DNA of 64,000 nt from Betaproteobacteria bacterium (GCA_016720855.1 JADKJU010000005.1:62001-126000), one strand, 5' to 3'; shown: positions 43,695 to 52,951, counted from the stretch's first letter. Notes: generated by a model not told the origin, from the sequence alone. A program made the numbers and translations.

Positions 43695-44522
43695 TCAAAG
43701 CGAATAGTCCCAGTCCTGGCCGATGGGGCCGTCCTTCAGGCCGAGCACCGCCTTGACCGCCCTCATCATATGATGGATGTCGAAGGGTTTCGTGATATAG
43801 CCATCGGCTCCACCCAGTATTCCCTTGAGCACCGCCTCGCGGTTCGCCTCGCCGGTGAGCATGATGATCGGCAGGCTCCTGAGTGCCGGATGCTCGCGCA
43901 TCCTGTGGAGGACGTCGAAGCCGTCGGCGTCCGGCAGATGGATATCGAGCAGCACCGCATCCGGCCTGGGAACGCGGCGCAATTCAGCGATGATTTCGGC
44001 GCGATTGCCTGCGGTTCGCGATTCGAATCCCTCGAGCTTGAGATACATCTGCAAGAGGCTGCAGATGTCCGGGTCGTCGTCGATGACGAGCACCATCGGC
44101 TTGCTCCCCTTGACCCGCTCGCGCTTGACCTTCGGGCGGCGGACCACGTTGACGCAGTAGCCGTTCTGGCGGAGGAACTCCATGTTGGCGGCGGCCTCGG
44201 CTTCCGCCTCGTGGCCAGGCACGACCGCGTGGGACTGCGTCCTTGCCGAGGTGAAGAAATCGCCAGGCTCCAGGACATCGGAGTCGGAAGGGGGAAGTGT
44301 CCTCACGAAACCCGCTTCCAGGAGCTCCTGCAGGCTCGTCCGCAAGGCCTGCTGCGGCGCCTCCGGCGCGCGCTTGAGCACCTGGGCGACGCTTGCATGG
44401 CCATCGATGAGAACGAGCGCCTCCAGCTGCAGCGGCGTGAGCGTCGTTCCCGCCTCGTGCAGCTCGTTCTCCCCGCTCCCGGTCAGGACGAGGATTTCAT
44501 TGTCATCAAGCGGTTCCAGCAT
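43695..44522 (-). CDS. Response regulator with unusual N-terminal domain
   Basis: A 275-aa protein whose C-terminal ~125 residues are a receiver domain: the acidic pocket VLVIDDDPD, phospho-acceptor Asp in VLLDIHLPDADG, Thr in MLTGEA and Lys in YITKPFD. The N-terminal ~95 residues (TLTPLQLEALVLIDGHASVAQ) look like a winged-helix or PatA-type fold but are not a standard output domain. The order is inverted from usual response regulators. It diverges from the CMD-Rieske gene. Confidence 0.75.
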   Translation of the reverse strand: MLEPLDDNEILVLTGSGENELHEAGTTLTPLQLEALVLIDGHASVAQVLKRAPEAPQQALRTSLQELLEAGFVRTLPPSDSDVLEPGDFFTSARTQSHAVVPGHEAEAEAAANMEFLRQNGYCVNVVRRPKVKRERVKGSKPMVLVIDDDPDICSLLQMYLKLEGFESRTAGNRAEIIAELRRVPRPDAVLLDIHLPDADGFDVLHRMREHPALRSLPIIMLTGEANREAVLKGILGGADGYITKPFDIHHMMRAVKAVLGLKDGPIGQDWDYSL

Positions 44523-44632
44523 TGACGCGAACCTCCGCCAGGAACGGCGCTCACGCTTCGTTCGATAGCCATTATGATGCCAGCAACGGGCCTCATCCGG
44601 GGCCCGCACGAATTCGAGCACTGCCCGCCACC

Positions 44633-45265
44633 ATGAGCGACGCCCTCAACTACCTCGTCAAGGTCCGCCCCGACGCGATCGGCCCCTACCTCGCCTTCCT
44701 GAAGGAGGCCGGCCGCCATCTCGACCCCAAGACCCGCAACCTCATCTCGGTCATCACAAAGGTCCACTCGCAGACGCAAAACGGCTTCCGGCAATACCTC
44801 GGACGGGCCTTGCGCGAGGGGGCCACGCCCGACGAGATCCTCGATGCCTTCCTGATGGCTTTCCCCGCGCTCGGGCTGGCGAAGATCATTTGGGCGATCG
44901 ACATCATTCTGGAGATGAAGATCCCCGGCTTCGATCCGGCCCGGATGGGGGCCGGGACGGCGCCGGAATGGCACGACGTCGTGGCCCTGGCGGACCTGCC
45001 CGCGGATGGCGTTCGCCGGCTCGAGGTGGGTGACCGGGGGCTGTTCGTCCTGCGAACGCCCGCCGGGATCCGCGTCTACGACAGCCTCTGCCCGCACCAG
45101 GCCACCAACATCCCGGAGCTCGCGATCCAGGGCCGCACCCTCACCTGTCCCAAGCACGAGTGGGCCTTCGATCTCGCCACCGGGGACTGCATCGCCAAGG
45201 GAACGAGCCCGCTCAACCGGCTGGAGCACCGGGTTACCGGTGATCTCCTCGAGGTTCGCTGGTGA
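44633..45265 (+). CDS. CMD-Rieske fusion protein
   Basis: The 210-aa product has a carboxymuconolactone-decarboxylase/AhpD-like helical domain (about residues 15-95, with GRALREGATPDEILDAFLMA) joined to a Rieske [2Fe-2S] domain. Cys153-x-His155 and Cys172-x2-His175 match the Rieske ligand pattern, with 16 residues between the pairs. The CMD part lacks the CxxC redox pair of AhpD. It could be an electron carrier or a small Rieske oxygenase partner. It shares an intergenic region with the divergent response regulator. Confidence 0.8.
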   Translation: MSDALNYLVKVRPDAIGPYLAFLKEAGRHLDPKTRNLISVITKVHSQTQNGFRQYLGRALREGATPDEILDAFLMAFPALGLAKIIWAIDIILEMKIPGFDPARMGAGTAPEWHDVVALADLPADGVRRLEVGDRGLFVLRTPAGIRVYDSLCPHQATNIPELAIQGRTLTCPKHEWAFDLATGDCIAKGTSPLNRLEHRVTGDLLEVRW

Positions 45266-45290
45266 AGGGTGCTCTTCCTGTCGAGTGCGC

Positions 45291-46499
45291 CTAGCGGGCC
45301 GAATGGCCCGTGAGTTTCACTTCAACCTTTTCCGTGAGCCCCGCGTAGTACTCGCGCAGAATTTCCAGCACCTCGGGGCGGCTGAACTCGGCGGGCACGT
45401 CGGCGCCCTCCGAAAGCCACTTGCGCAGCTTCGTTCCCGAGACCAGCAACCGGTCGCCGTCGCCATGCGGGCAGGTTCGCGCCGAAGCCATCCCCCCGCA
45501 CGCGTAGCACCAGAAGGTCCAGTCGATCTTCAGCGGCTGCGTCTCGAGAGACCCGTGCGGAACCTCGTCGAAGATGTGGTGCGCATCGAAGGGCCCGTAG
45601 TAGCTTCCCACGCCCGCGTGATCGCGCCCGACGATCTGGTGGGAGCAGCCGTAGTTCTGCCGGAAGAGCGCGTGCAGCAGCGCTTCCCGCGGGCCGGCAT
45701 AGCGCATGTCGAGCGGATAGCCGGCCTGCACCACCGTCTTGCCCTGGAAGTATTTTTCCGTGAGCACCGCGATCGCGCGCGTGCGCACGTCGGCAGGGAT
45801 GTCGCCGGGCTTGAGATTGCCCAGCAGCGAATGGATGAGCACCCCGTCGCACACCTCGATCGCGACCTTGGCGAGGTACTCGTGCGAGCGGTGCATGGGG
45901 TTGCGGGTCTGGAACGCGGCCACCTTCGACCAGCCCAGCCGCTCGAACTCCGCGCGCGTTTGCGCCGGCGTCATGAAGAGCGCGCCGTACTTCGCCTTGA
46001 AGCCGCCGTCGGAGAGCACACGCACCGGGCCGGCGAGGTTCACCTCGCCCTGCGCCATCACCATCTGCACGCCGGGGTGCTCCGTATCCGTGGTCCGGAA
46101 CACGCTCGCGCATTCGTGCGCCTTGTCGATCCCGTATTTCTCGGTGACGCGCATCGTTGCGAGCACGTCGCCGTCGTCCGGATCGAGCAGCGCCACTTCG
46201 CCCCCCACCGCGATCGCCGCGGCTTCGGCCTTCGAGGCCGAAAGGGTGATGGGAATCGGCCAGAAAAGGCCCGCCGTCGTGCGCATGCCGTCGCAGACCC
46301 CCTGCCAGTCGGCATGCGTCATGAACCCGTCGAGCGGCGTGAAGCCGCCGATGCCGAGCATGATGAGATCGCCCTTCTCGCGCGAGCTCACGACGAGCCG
46401 GGGAAGATCTCTCGCACGCGCCAACTCTGCCGCGAGCGCCTCGCCGGCAAGGATGAGCGGTCGCAGTTCCCCGCCGCCATGCGGTCTCACAAGGGCCAT
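45291..46499 (-). CDS. sat: ATP sulfurylase (sulfate adenylyltransferase)
   Basis: A 402-aa homo-oligomeric Sat with the active-site motif QTRNPMHRSHEYL and the late GRDHAGVG loop. A Cys-rich segment (CYACGGMASARTCPHGDGDR) is the zinc site found in many sulfur-oxidiser enzymes. It makes ATP from APS in the oxidative direction or APS in the assimilatory one. Lying last in a soeB-soeC-sat run, it suggests the oxidative role. Confidence 0.93.
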   Translation of the reverse strand: MALVRPHGGGELRPLILAGEALAAELARARDLPRLVVSSREKGDLIMLGIGGFTPLDGFMTHADWQGVCDGMRTTAGLFWPIPITLSASKAEAAAIAVGGEVALLDPDDGDVLATMRVTEKYGIDKAHECASVFRTTDTEHPGVQMVMAQGEVNLAGPVRVLSDGGFKAKYGALFMTPAQTRAEFERLGWSKVAAFQTRNPMHRSHEYLAKVAIEVCDGVLIHSLLGNLKPGDIPADVRTRAIAVLTEKYFQGKTVVQAGYPLDMRYAGPREALLHALFRQNYGCSHQIVGRDHAGVGSYYGPFDAHHIFDEVPHGSLETQPLKIDWTFWCYACGGMASARTCPHGDGDRLLVSGTKLRKWLSEGADVPAEFSRPEVLEILREYYAGLTEKVEVKLTGHSAR

Positions 46500-46550
46500 G
46501 GTTTCTCCTCGAATCGTGATCGGGTCAGCATTCTCGTTCTGGGCCGTGGC

Positions 46551-47531
46551 CTAAGCCACCGCCTGGTAGTAGAGGTTCTGCGGGTGGTTGGCCTCGGCGA
46601 AGAAGAACCACCGCTCGGCCATGAGGCCGGCCATCTGCGCGACGAGAGCCGCGGCCAGTGCCATGACCGAGCCGGAGCCCAGGTATATCGCGAACAGGAC
46701 TGCCGGGATCGCGAAGGCGAAGAGCGGGAAAAGCCACCTCACCGAGCGTACCAGCGATTGCCCCTGCCCGTGGAAGAACTCCCTCGTGTTGAAGGACCCG
46801 GCCGTGAATCCCTGCGAGATCTGGCGGATCGCCGGGTGGCGAACGCCGATGGCGGTCTGCAGGGTGCTCACCGGGCGAAGCCGGGCGTTTCGCCACAGGG
46901 AAGCCCCGCGCGACACGGCGCCAAGCGCGGTGAACACGAGAGCCCACCCGGCAAAGTACGGCGCTTCGTGCGGAGAAAGCCGGGCCGAAAGCACCGCCGC
47001 CAGCGTGAAGCCCGATGCGATGCCCAGAAGGATGTAGTTGGCGACAGTGAGCGGGCTATGCCACTCGCGAAGGAACTTCAGGCACGCGTAGATCATCGCG
47101 GTGCAGATGAAGAGCGCGAAGGCGAGTACGGATCCGCCCGCCCCCACGGCGATGCTGGCATCGATCTCGGCCCCGCCGGACAGGCGCAGAAGGACGGGGT
47201 TGAAGCCCGTCAGGTGAATTGCGCCGTACAGGAAGACCGCGCCCATGAACGCGGGCAGCACGATTACCTCCCGAGACAGCCACGACGTGCGCCACTTGGC
47301 GGCCGAGCGCCACGCGCGCTCCGGGCGTCCGAGGTGGAAGAACGACGCAACCAGGCCCGCGACCAGGACACCGAGCGCGACGGCGGCCGCGGGCCCGTAG
47401 AGGTCCTTGGCTCCCTGGGGGGAAAGCACGCCCAGCAGCGCATGGGTCTGGTGCGTGAAGATCGCGAGGAAGAGTCCCTGCCCTGCGCCGAGCAGGGTGG
47501 TGAGCAGGATCACCGAGAGGGCCGGGCGCAT
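46551..47531 (-). CDS. soeC: NrfD/DmsC-type membrane anchor, probable SoeC
   Basis: A 326-aa DmsC-like protein with about eight membrane helices, starting MRPALSVILLTTLLGAG. Helices include FHLGRPERAWRSAAKWRTSW, typical of the quinone-site side of DmsC/SoeC. With SoeA and SoeB it would link molybdenum-catalysed sulfite oxidation to the quinone pool. It begins 7 bp after soeB. Confidence 0.8.
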   Translation of the reverse strand: MRPALSVILLTTLLGAGQGLFLAIFTHQTHALLGVLSPQGAKDLYGPAAAVALGVLVAGLVASFFHLGRPERAWRSAAKWRTSWLSREVIVLPAFMGAVFLYGAIHLTGFNPVLLRLSGGAEIDASIAVGAGGSVLAFALFICTAMIYACLKFLREWHSPLTVANYILLGIASGFTLAAVLSARLSPHEAPYFAGWALVFTALGAVSRGASLWRNARLRPVSTLQTAIGVRHPAIRQISQGFTAGSFNTREFFHGQGQSLVRSVRWLFPLFAFAIPAVLFAIYLGSGSVMALAAALVAQMAGLMAERWFFFAEANHPQNLYYQAVA

Positions 47532-47538
47532 GGCGGCG

Positions 47539-48270
47539 TTACCAGGTGACCGCGTCGTCGAGCGTCGGCTCGCTCTTGGCGGGGCGGGGCTGCTGGCGAT
47601 CGACCTTGAGGGGGTTGTCCGCCCGCTCGAGCTCGTCGGCATGGATATGCACGTGGGTTCTGCGCCGCGGCAGGTAATGGTTGGCCGGATGCGTGCCCCA
47701 CTCCGGCATCAGGGGATAGCCCCCCTCCTCCCGAATGGCGCGCGAAACCTCGCTGTGCGGGTCGTGGATGTCGCCGAAGAGCCGCGCCGAGGTCGGGCAG
47801 GCCATGACGCAGGCGGGCTTGCGATCCTGCGGGGCAAGCGAAGTGTCGTAGATCCGGTCCACGCAGAGCGTGCATTTCTTCATCACGCGGTTCTTGTCGT
47901 CGAGCTCGCGCGCGCCATACGGGCAGGCCCACGAGCAGTACTTGCATCCGATGCACTTGTCGTAGTCCACGAGGACGATGCCATCCTCGGCCCGCTTGTA
48001 CGAAGCGCCCGTCGGGCAGACCGGGACACAGGGGGGGTCCTCGCAATGCAGGCAGGACTTCGGGAAGTGAATGGTCTCCGTGTCCGGATAGCAGCCCACC
48101 TCGTAGGTCTGGACGCGATTGAAGAACGTTCCCGCATAGTCGGCCCCGTAGGCCTTCGTGTCCGGAAGGGGGCCGGCCGATCCCGAGGTGTTCCACTCCT
48201 TGCAGCTGGTGACACACGCATGGCAACCCACGCAAACGTTCAGGTCGATGACCAGCGCGAGCTGTGTCAT
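47539..48270 (-). CDS. soeB: Four-cluster ferredoxin subunit, probable SoeB
   Basis: A 243-aa DmsB-type protein with four 4Fe-4S motifs, including CVGCHACVTSC, CLHCEDPPCVPVC, CIGCKYCSWACP and CTLCVDRIYD followed by CVMACPTSARLFGD. A C-terminal stretch, THPANHYLPRR, is typical of SoeB. It starts the soeBC-sat run. No SoeA gene lies next to it. Confidence 0.8.
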   Translation of the reverse strand: MTQLALVIDLNVCVGCHACVTSCKEWNTSGSAGPLPDTKAYGADYAGTFFNRVQTYEVGCYPDTETIHFPKSCLHCEDPPCVPVCPTGASYKRAEDGIVLVDYDKCIGCKYCSWACPYGARELDDKNRVMKKCTLCVDRIYDTSLAPQDRKPACVMACPTSARLFGDIHDPHSEVSRAIREEGGYPLMPEWGTHPANHYLPRRRTHVHIHADELERADNPLKVDRQQPRPAKSEPTLDDAVTW

Positions 48271-48325
48271 GACATCCGGCTCGCGCGCGCAGCCATGGGA
48301 AATGGACCTTCCGGGAAAACCCTTT

Positions 48326-48403
48326 GAGTGGACCGTCTATTACGGCAGCTTGGCGTTCGCGCTGTCTATTCCCGAAAGGGGGAGGTTCCCCTACCCACTT
48401 GGG
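48326..48403 (-). promoter_or_regulatory. soeB upstream block shared with dsrA
   Basis: GAGTGGACCG sits 56 bp before the soeB ATG, and CTACCCACTTGGGG at 48391, next to a TTCCC-GGGGGA inverted repeat. The dsrA upstream region carries GAGTGGACCG at 59 bp and CTACCCGTTTGGG in the same order. The -10/-35 match here is weak. Confidence 0.6.
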
Positions 48404-48531
48404 GGAGTTGCGGGCGCAGGGGCCGGACCGTAGGGGGGGGATTTCTCGTAGAATTGGTGTTCTACCCAGTGACGGGACCCTGATGGCCGGGACCCTGCGG
48501 CAATTCCCCTTCGGAGGAGGACAAAAACGTC

Positions 48532-49731
48532 GTGCCCCGCAAGCTGACCCTCTTCCCCCTGGAATCGGGCGCCTCGTCGAGGCCCCCGGTCCCGGACCCG
48601 TGTCCGAAGGCCGCCCAGGTCGGGGACCTCGTGTCGAGCGACGCCCTGCACGCCCTCCTCGAGCGCGGCCTGAAGGCGATCGTCGCGCTCACGGGCGCGC
48701 GCGGAGGGGTAATCCGTCTGGTCCCTCCGGCGAGCGGTTCCATGCAACTCGTCTGCTCGGTCGGGCTGCCGTCCGAAATTCTCGCGAACGAGCTGCTCGT
48801 CGATTCCGGCTGCGGTATGTGCGGCGCCGCCCTGAGGACGAACGACGTGCAGGTTCAGGACGGGCCCGTTGCCTGCGCGCGGCGCATGGGCGTGTTTGCC
48901 GCCGGGGCGAAAACCGGCCCGATGCTCGCCGTGCCGCTGCATTGCCGGGACCGGACCATCGGGGTCTTCAACCTGTTCTTCGGGGACTCGGCGCGCCTGC
49001 CCGCGGATGTGATGGGACTGCTCGGTCCGGTGTCCGAGATGCTCGACCTGGTCCTGGACAATGCGCTGCTGGAACAGGAGCGACTGCAAACTTCCCTGTC
49101 CTCCGAGCGCCAGATGTTCGCGAGCGAGATCCACGACTCGCTGGCGCAGGGGCTCGCCTTCATGCGCATGCGCATGGCCCTGCTGAACGATGCCATCCGC
49201 GCCGGCAATGCCCCGCAGTCGCTCAAGTACTTCCGCGACATCCAGGATTCGCTCGGCGAGGCGCACGCTGGGCTTCGCGAGCTCATCACCCATTTCCGCC
49301 AGCCCATCGACGGCCAGGGGCTCGTGCATGCGCTCGAGAACACCGCGCTCACGTTCCACGACCGTACCGGCGTCGCCCTTCGCATCGAGAACCGCGCCCG
49401 CAACCTGAGGCTGCCCGCCGAGCAGGAGGCGCAGGTGTACCAGATCGTGCGCGAGGCGCTCGCCAACGTGATCAAGCACGCGGGCGCCAGCAATGCGCGA
49501 GTGGTTCTCGATCGCACCGCCAAGTCCTTTCGCGTGAGCGTCGAGGACGACGGTTCCGGCACCCGCATCCTGCGCCGCCGGCCGGGTTCCGCACCCGACG
49601 AGCACTACGGGCTCGAGATCATGCGCGAACGCGCCCGGCGCATCGGCGGCCGGCTGCGTATCGTGAGCGCGCCAGGCAAGGGCACGCAGGTGTGCCTTTC
49701 CATCCCCCGGGAATCGGGCACAACGGACTGA
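48532..49731 (+). CDS. NarX-like GAF sensor histidine kinase
   Basis: A 399-aa soluble kinase with a GAF-like domain (about 35-175), a HisKA_3 dimerisation domain with the phospho-acceptor His201 in EIHDSLAQGL, and a HATPase_c domain (YQIVREALANVIKHAGAS). The GAF part carries Cys75, Cys94, Cys97 and Cys115, which could bind a metal or Fe-S cluster. It has no membrane segment. The GTG start follows GGAGGAGG. Confidence 0.88.
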   Translation: MPRKLTLFPLESGASSRPPVPDPCPKAAQVGDLVSSDALHALLERGLKAIVALTGARGGVIRLVPPASGSMQLVCSVGLPSEILANELLVDSGCGMCGAALRTNDVQVQDGPVACARRMGVFAAGAKTGPMLAVPLHCRDRTIGVFNLFFGDSARLPADVMGLLGPVSEMLDLVLDNALLEQERLQTSLSSERQMFASEIHDSLAQGLAFMRMRMALLNDAIRAGNAPQSLKYFRDIQDSLGEAHAGLRELITHFRQPIDGQGLVHALENTALTFHDRTGVALRIENRARNLRLPAEQEAQVYQIVREALANVIKHAGASNARVVLDRTAKSFRVSVEDDGSGTRILRRRPGSAPDEHYGLEIMRERARRIGGRLRIVSAPGKGTQVCLSIPRESGTTD

Positions 49732-49734
49732 CCC

Positions 49735-50388
49735 ATGACCGAAAACGCGATTCGCGTCGTACTGATCGATGACCACGGCCTGTGCCGCCGCGGGCTGGCC
49801 GAACTCCTGGAGCATCGGGCGGGAATCCGCGTGGTGGGCGCGACGGGCGAGCCCGATGCCGCGCTCCGGTTGCTCCACGAGCTCAAGCCGGACCTCATGA
49901 TCATGGACCTGCGCATGCCGGCCATGCACGGGTTCGCGCTCCTCAAGCGCATCCGCGACGAAGGCCTCGAGACTCCCGCGGTGATCCTCACCATGTGCGA
50001 TTCCCACGAGGATCTGGCCAACGCCCTGCGCGCCGGCGTTCGCGGCTACCTGCTGAAGGACATGGACCCGGACGATGTCGTCGATTCCATCCGCCGCGCG
50101 CTTCGCGGCGAACTCGTGGTAGCCCCGGCGATGGCCACCAAGCTCACCCACCTGCTGGGCGCGCCGTCCGGCAAGGAGACCGGGCGTTCGCTCACCGAGC
50201 GCGAACTCGAGATCCTTGGCTACATCGCGCAGGGCATGAGCAACAAGGGCATTGCCAAGGCGCTCGACATCAGTCACGACACCGTGAAGCTCCACGTCCG
50301 CCACATCCTGTCGAAGCTCAACCTGACATCGCGCGTGGAAGCTGCCGTCTACGCGGTCGGCCGCAAGTACTCCGGTTCGACCCACTGA
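49735..50388 (+). CDS. NarL/LuxR-family response regulator
   Basis: A 217-aa protein with a receiver domain (DDH acidic pocket, phospho-Asp in MIMDLRMPAMHG, Lys in YLLKDMDP) and a LuxR-type helix-turn-helix (SLTERELEILGYIAQGMSNK, then HDTVKLHVRHIL). It begins 3 bp after the kinase stop and is its probable partner. Confidence 0.94.
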   Translation: MTENAIRVVLIDDHGLCRRGLAELLEHRAGIRVVGATGEPDAALRLLHELKPDLMIMDLRMPAMHGFALLKRIRDEGLETPAVILTMCDSHEDLANALRAGVRGYLLKDMDPDDVVDSIRRALRGELVVAPAMATKLTHLLGAPSGKETGRSLTERELEILGYIAQGMSNKGIAKALDISHDTVKLHVRHILSKLNLTSRVEAAVYAVGRKYSGSTH

Positions 50389-50409
50389 GAGCGCCGCCCG
50401 TTCCCGGGC

Positions 50410-51189
50410 TCAACCCCGCTTCGGGGCGTTGTCGGCGGCACGGTTCGTGTCGAACCATTCCAGCCGCTCGCGCAATCGAACCACTTCGCCCACGATGATG
50501 AGCGTCGGCGGCTTCAGTCCCGCCTCGTGTGCGCGCTCGGCCAGGGTGGCGAGATCGGCGCTTACCACGCGCTGCGAGCTCGTCGTGGCCTGCTGGATCA
50601 TGGCGGCCGGCGTCAGCGGCGGCAGGCCGTGGGCGATCAGCTCGCGGCACAGCTCGCCGAGGTTCTGGAACCCCATGTAGATGACCACGGTCTGGCGCGG
50701 GCGCACGATGGCCGCCCAGTCCACGTTCAGGGCGCCGTCCTGCGTGTTTCCGGTCACGAACACGCACGACTGCGCGTAATCTCGGTGCGTGAGGGGGATG
50801 CCGGCGTAGGCTGCTGCACCGAGCGCCGCGGTGATGCCCGGAACGACCTCGAAGCGCACGCCGCTCGCGCCCAGGGTTTCGATCTCCTCGCCGCCGCGGC
50901 CGAAGACGAACGGGTCGCCGGCCTTCAGGCGCAGGACGCGCCGTCCCTCGCGCGCCAGCTTCACGAGCAGCTCGTTGATCGCCTCCTGGCGCATGGCATG
51001 GTCGCTGCGGCGCTTGCCGACGTAGATGCGCTCCGCCGATGCCGGTACCAGGGCGAGGATCTCCTCGGAGACCAGGTTGTCGTAAAGGACCACCTGGGCC
51101 TCGCGGATGAGCCGCAGGGCCTTGACCGTCAGCAGGTCGGGGTCGCCGGGACCCGTGCCGACCAGGAAGACCTCGCCCGGCGCACTCAA
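50410..51189 (-). CDS. cobA: Uroporphyrinogen-III C-methyltransferase (SUMT)
   Basis: A 259-aa SUMT with the SAM-binding VFLVGTGPGDPDLLTVKALR and VLRLKAGDPFVFGRGGEE. It makes precorrin-2 for sirohaem, the cofactor that DsrAB needs. The TTG start overlaps the dsrR TGA (TTGA), so it is coupled to the dsr operon. Confidence 0.93.
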   Translation of the reverse strand: MSAPGEVFLVGTGPGDPDLLTVKALRLIREAQVVLYDNLVSEEILALVPASAERIYVGKRRSDHAMRQEAINELLVKLAREGRRVLRLKAGDPFVFGRGGEEIETLGASGVRFEVVPGITAALGAAAYAGIPLTHRDYAQSCVFVTGNTQDGALNVDWAAIVRPRQTVVIYMGFQNLGELCRELIAHGLPPLTPAAMIQQATTSSQRVVSADLATLAERAHEAGLKPPTLIIVGEVVRLRERLEWFDTNRAADNAPKRG

Positions 51190-51485
51190 TCGCCGTCCGC
51201 CTCGCCCGGATGCGCGAAGATGAAGCGCAAATCGCCCGGCTCCACCTCGACAAAATCGACCTGCACGCCCTCGACGAGCTCGCTGCTTTGCGGGGCGATG
51301 ACGATCACGATGCCCTCGACCTCCACGGTGACGTCCCCGGGGCGCGACTGGTCGAAGCCCATGCCGAATTCGATCGAGCCGTCCCCGGCCAGCTTCGCCG
51401 CGATGCGAAGCACGGGCGCCTCGGGGCCCGATTCGGTTGCCGCCATGCGGATTTTTTCCGCGGCCACCTGCGTGATCGAGATCAT
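51186..51485 (-). CDS. dsrR: DsrR, Cys-less A-type carrier-like protein
   Basis: A 99-aa protein of the IscA/ErpA (HesB) fold with no cysteine at all, the state described for DsrR of Allochromatium, which cannot bind Fe-S. It affects dsr expression after transcription there. It is coupled to cobA. Confidence 0.88.
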   Translation of the reverse strand: MISITQVAAEKIRMAATESGPEAPVLRIAAKLAGDGSIEFGMGFDQSRPGDVTVEVEGIVIVIAPQSSELVEGVQVDFVEVEPGDLRFIFAHPGEADGD

Positions 51486-51516
51486 GTCACCGGCCTTCCT
51501 GGAGATTTCGGTCCCG

Positions 51517-52932
51517 TCACAGGACCGCGGCGCGAAGCGTCGCCGCAAGCCCTTCCCGGGCTGTTCTTGCCCTGCGCACATGCGCGAGGAACCGCTGCAC
51601 CCAGTCGTTCCCGCCCACGCTGCGCTGGTGCGCGTAGGTGGCGAGCACGTTGCGGTGAACGATGCCGTCGCGGCCCTCGCTGGCGCCTTCGCCTCGCTCC
51701 ACGCGATAGGCGAATCGCAAGTCGGGATCCACGTTGTCGAGGCGGGAGTAGTGGAATTCGTGGGCGCGGATCTGCGTGCCCTCGCCCGACCCCCACGGGT
51801 GGTCGCCGGTCTCGGCCAGCCGCATGTAGCCCTTGCCCACGGGCTTTGCCTGCATGACGACATCCGCCGGGATCGCGCCGACCATTTCCCATGTGTGCCC
51901 GCGCCATGACAGCGAGCGCGAGAGGTACATGAGACCCCCGCACTCCGCATTGACCGGAAGCCCGCCCTCGATGGCGCGACGAAGGCTCTCGCGAAAGCTC
52001 CTGTTGGCCGAAAGCGCTGCTGCGCTCGCCTCCGGGAATCCTCCGCCGATGAAGAGACCGTCAACGTCAGGCAGAGTCGCGTCCTCTATCGTATCCACGG
52101 GCACGAGTGTGGCGCCCGCCTGCCGGAAGGCATCGATGTCGTCGGGGTAGTAGAAGCCGAAGGCCCGGTCCCGTGCGATTCCGACGCGAAGCCCAGCCCC
52201 CGGACGTGTCGCCAGCGCGATTGCCGGCGGTGCAGCGGGTGCGGCCGGGATCGCGGTGTTCGCCATGGCGAGGATCGAATCCAGGTCGACGTGCTCCCCG
52301 ACCGCCTCTCGCATCGCATCGACTCGCGCCTGCGCATCACCGATCTCGGCGGCGGGCACCAGGCCGAGGTGGCGCTCGAGAACGCCGAGCCGAGAATCGT
52401 CGCCGATCGCCCCGATGACGGGAATGCCGGTGTAGCGTTCGATGGCCGCGCGTAGTTTTCCTTCGTGCCGCGTGCCGCCCACGCGATTGAGGATGACGCC
52501 CGCGATGCGCACGGCCGGATCGAACGAGGCAAGCCCGTGCAGCAGCGCCGCCGACCCGCGCGACATGCCGCGCGCATCGAGCACGAGAACGACGGGCAGC
52601 CCGAGCAGCCGCGCCAACGCCGCATTGCTGTCGGCCCCCTCGAGGTCCATCCCGTCATGCAAGCCGAGATTGCCTTCGACCAGCGCGAGGTCGCAATCCG
52701 CCGTGTGCCGCGCCCAGTACGCCGCGATCTCGTCGTTGCCTTGCAGGTGCATGTCGAGATTGCGGCAGGCACGCCCTGCCGCCGCGCCGAGCCATTGCGG
52801 GTCGATGTAGTCCGGGCCCTTCTTGAACGGCTGGATGGCGAGCCCGCGTGCGGCAAGCCCCGCGATGAGCCCGGTGGCGATCGTCGTCTTGCCCGACGAG
52901 CGCCAGGCGGCGGATATCAGGAGCCCGCTCAT
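51517..52932 (-). CDS. dsrN: DsrN, sirohaem amidase (cobyrinate a,c-diamide synthase family)
   Basis: A 471-aa CobB/CbiA-type enzyme: P-loop NTPase start (AWRSSGKTTIATGLIAGLAA) and a C-terminal glutamine amidotransferase domain with the nucleophile Cys in NAECGGLMYLS. It converts sirohaem to the amidated form used by DsrAB. It lies between dsrP and dsrR. Confidence 0.93.
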   Translation of the reverse strand: MSGLLISAAWRSSGKTTIATGLIAGLAARGLAIQPFKKGPDYIDPQWLGAAAGRACRNLDMHLQGNDEIAAYWARHTADCDLALVEGNLGLHDGMDLEGADSNAALARLLGLPVVLVLDARGMSRGSAALLHGLASFDPAVRIAGVILNRVGGTRHEGKLRAAIERYTGIPVIGAIGDDSRLGVLERHLGLVPAAEIGDAQARVDAMREAVGEHVDLDSILAMANTAIPAAPAAPPAIALATRPGAGLRVGIARDRAFGFYYPDDIDAFRQAGATLVPVDTIEDATLPDVDGLFIGGGFPEASAAALSANRSFRESLRRAIEGGLPVNAECGGLMYLSRSLSWRGHTWEMVGAIPADVVMQAKPVGKGYMRLAETGDHPWGSGEGTQIRAHEFHYSRLDNVDPDLRFAYRVERGEGASEGRDGIVHRNVLATYAHQRSVGGNDWVQRFLAHVRRARTAREGLAATLRAAVL

Positions 52933-52951
52933 GGCGATGCCGGCGCGGCGT

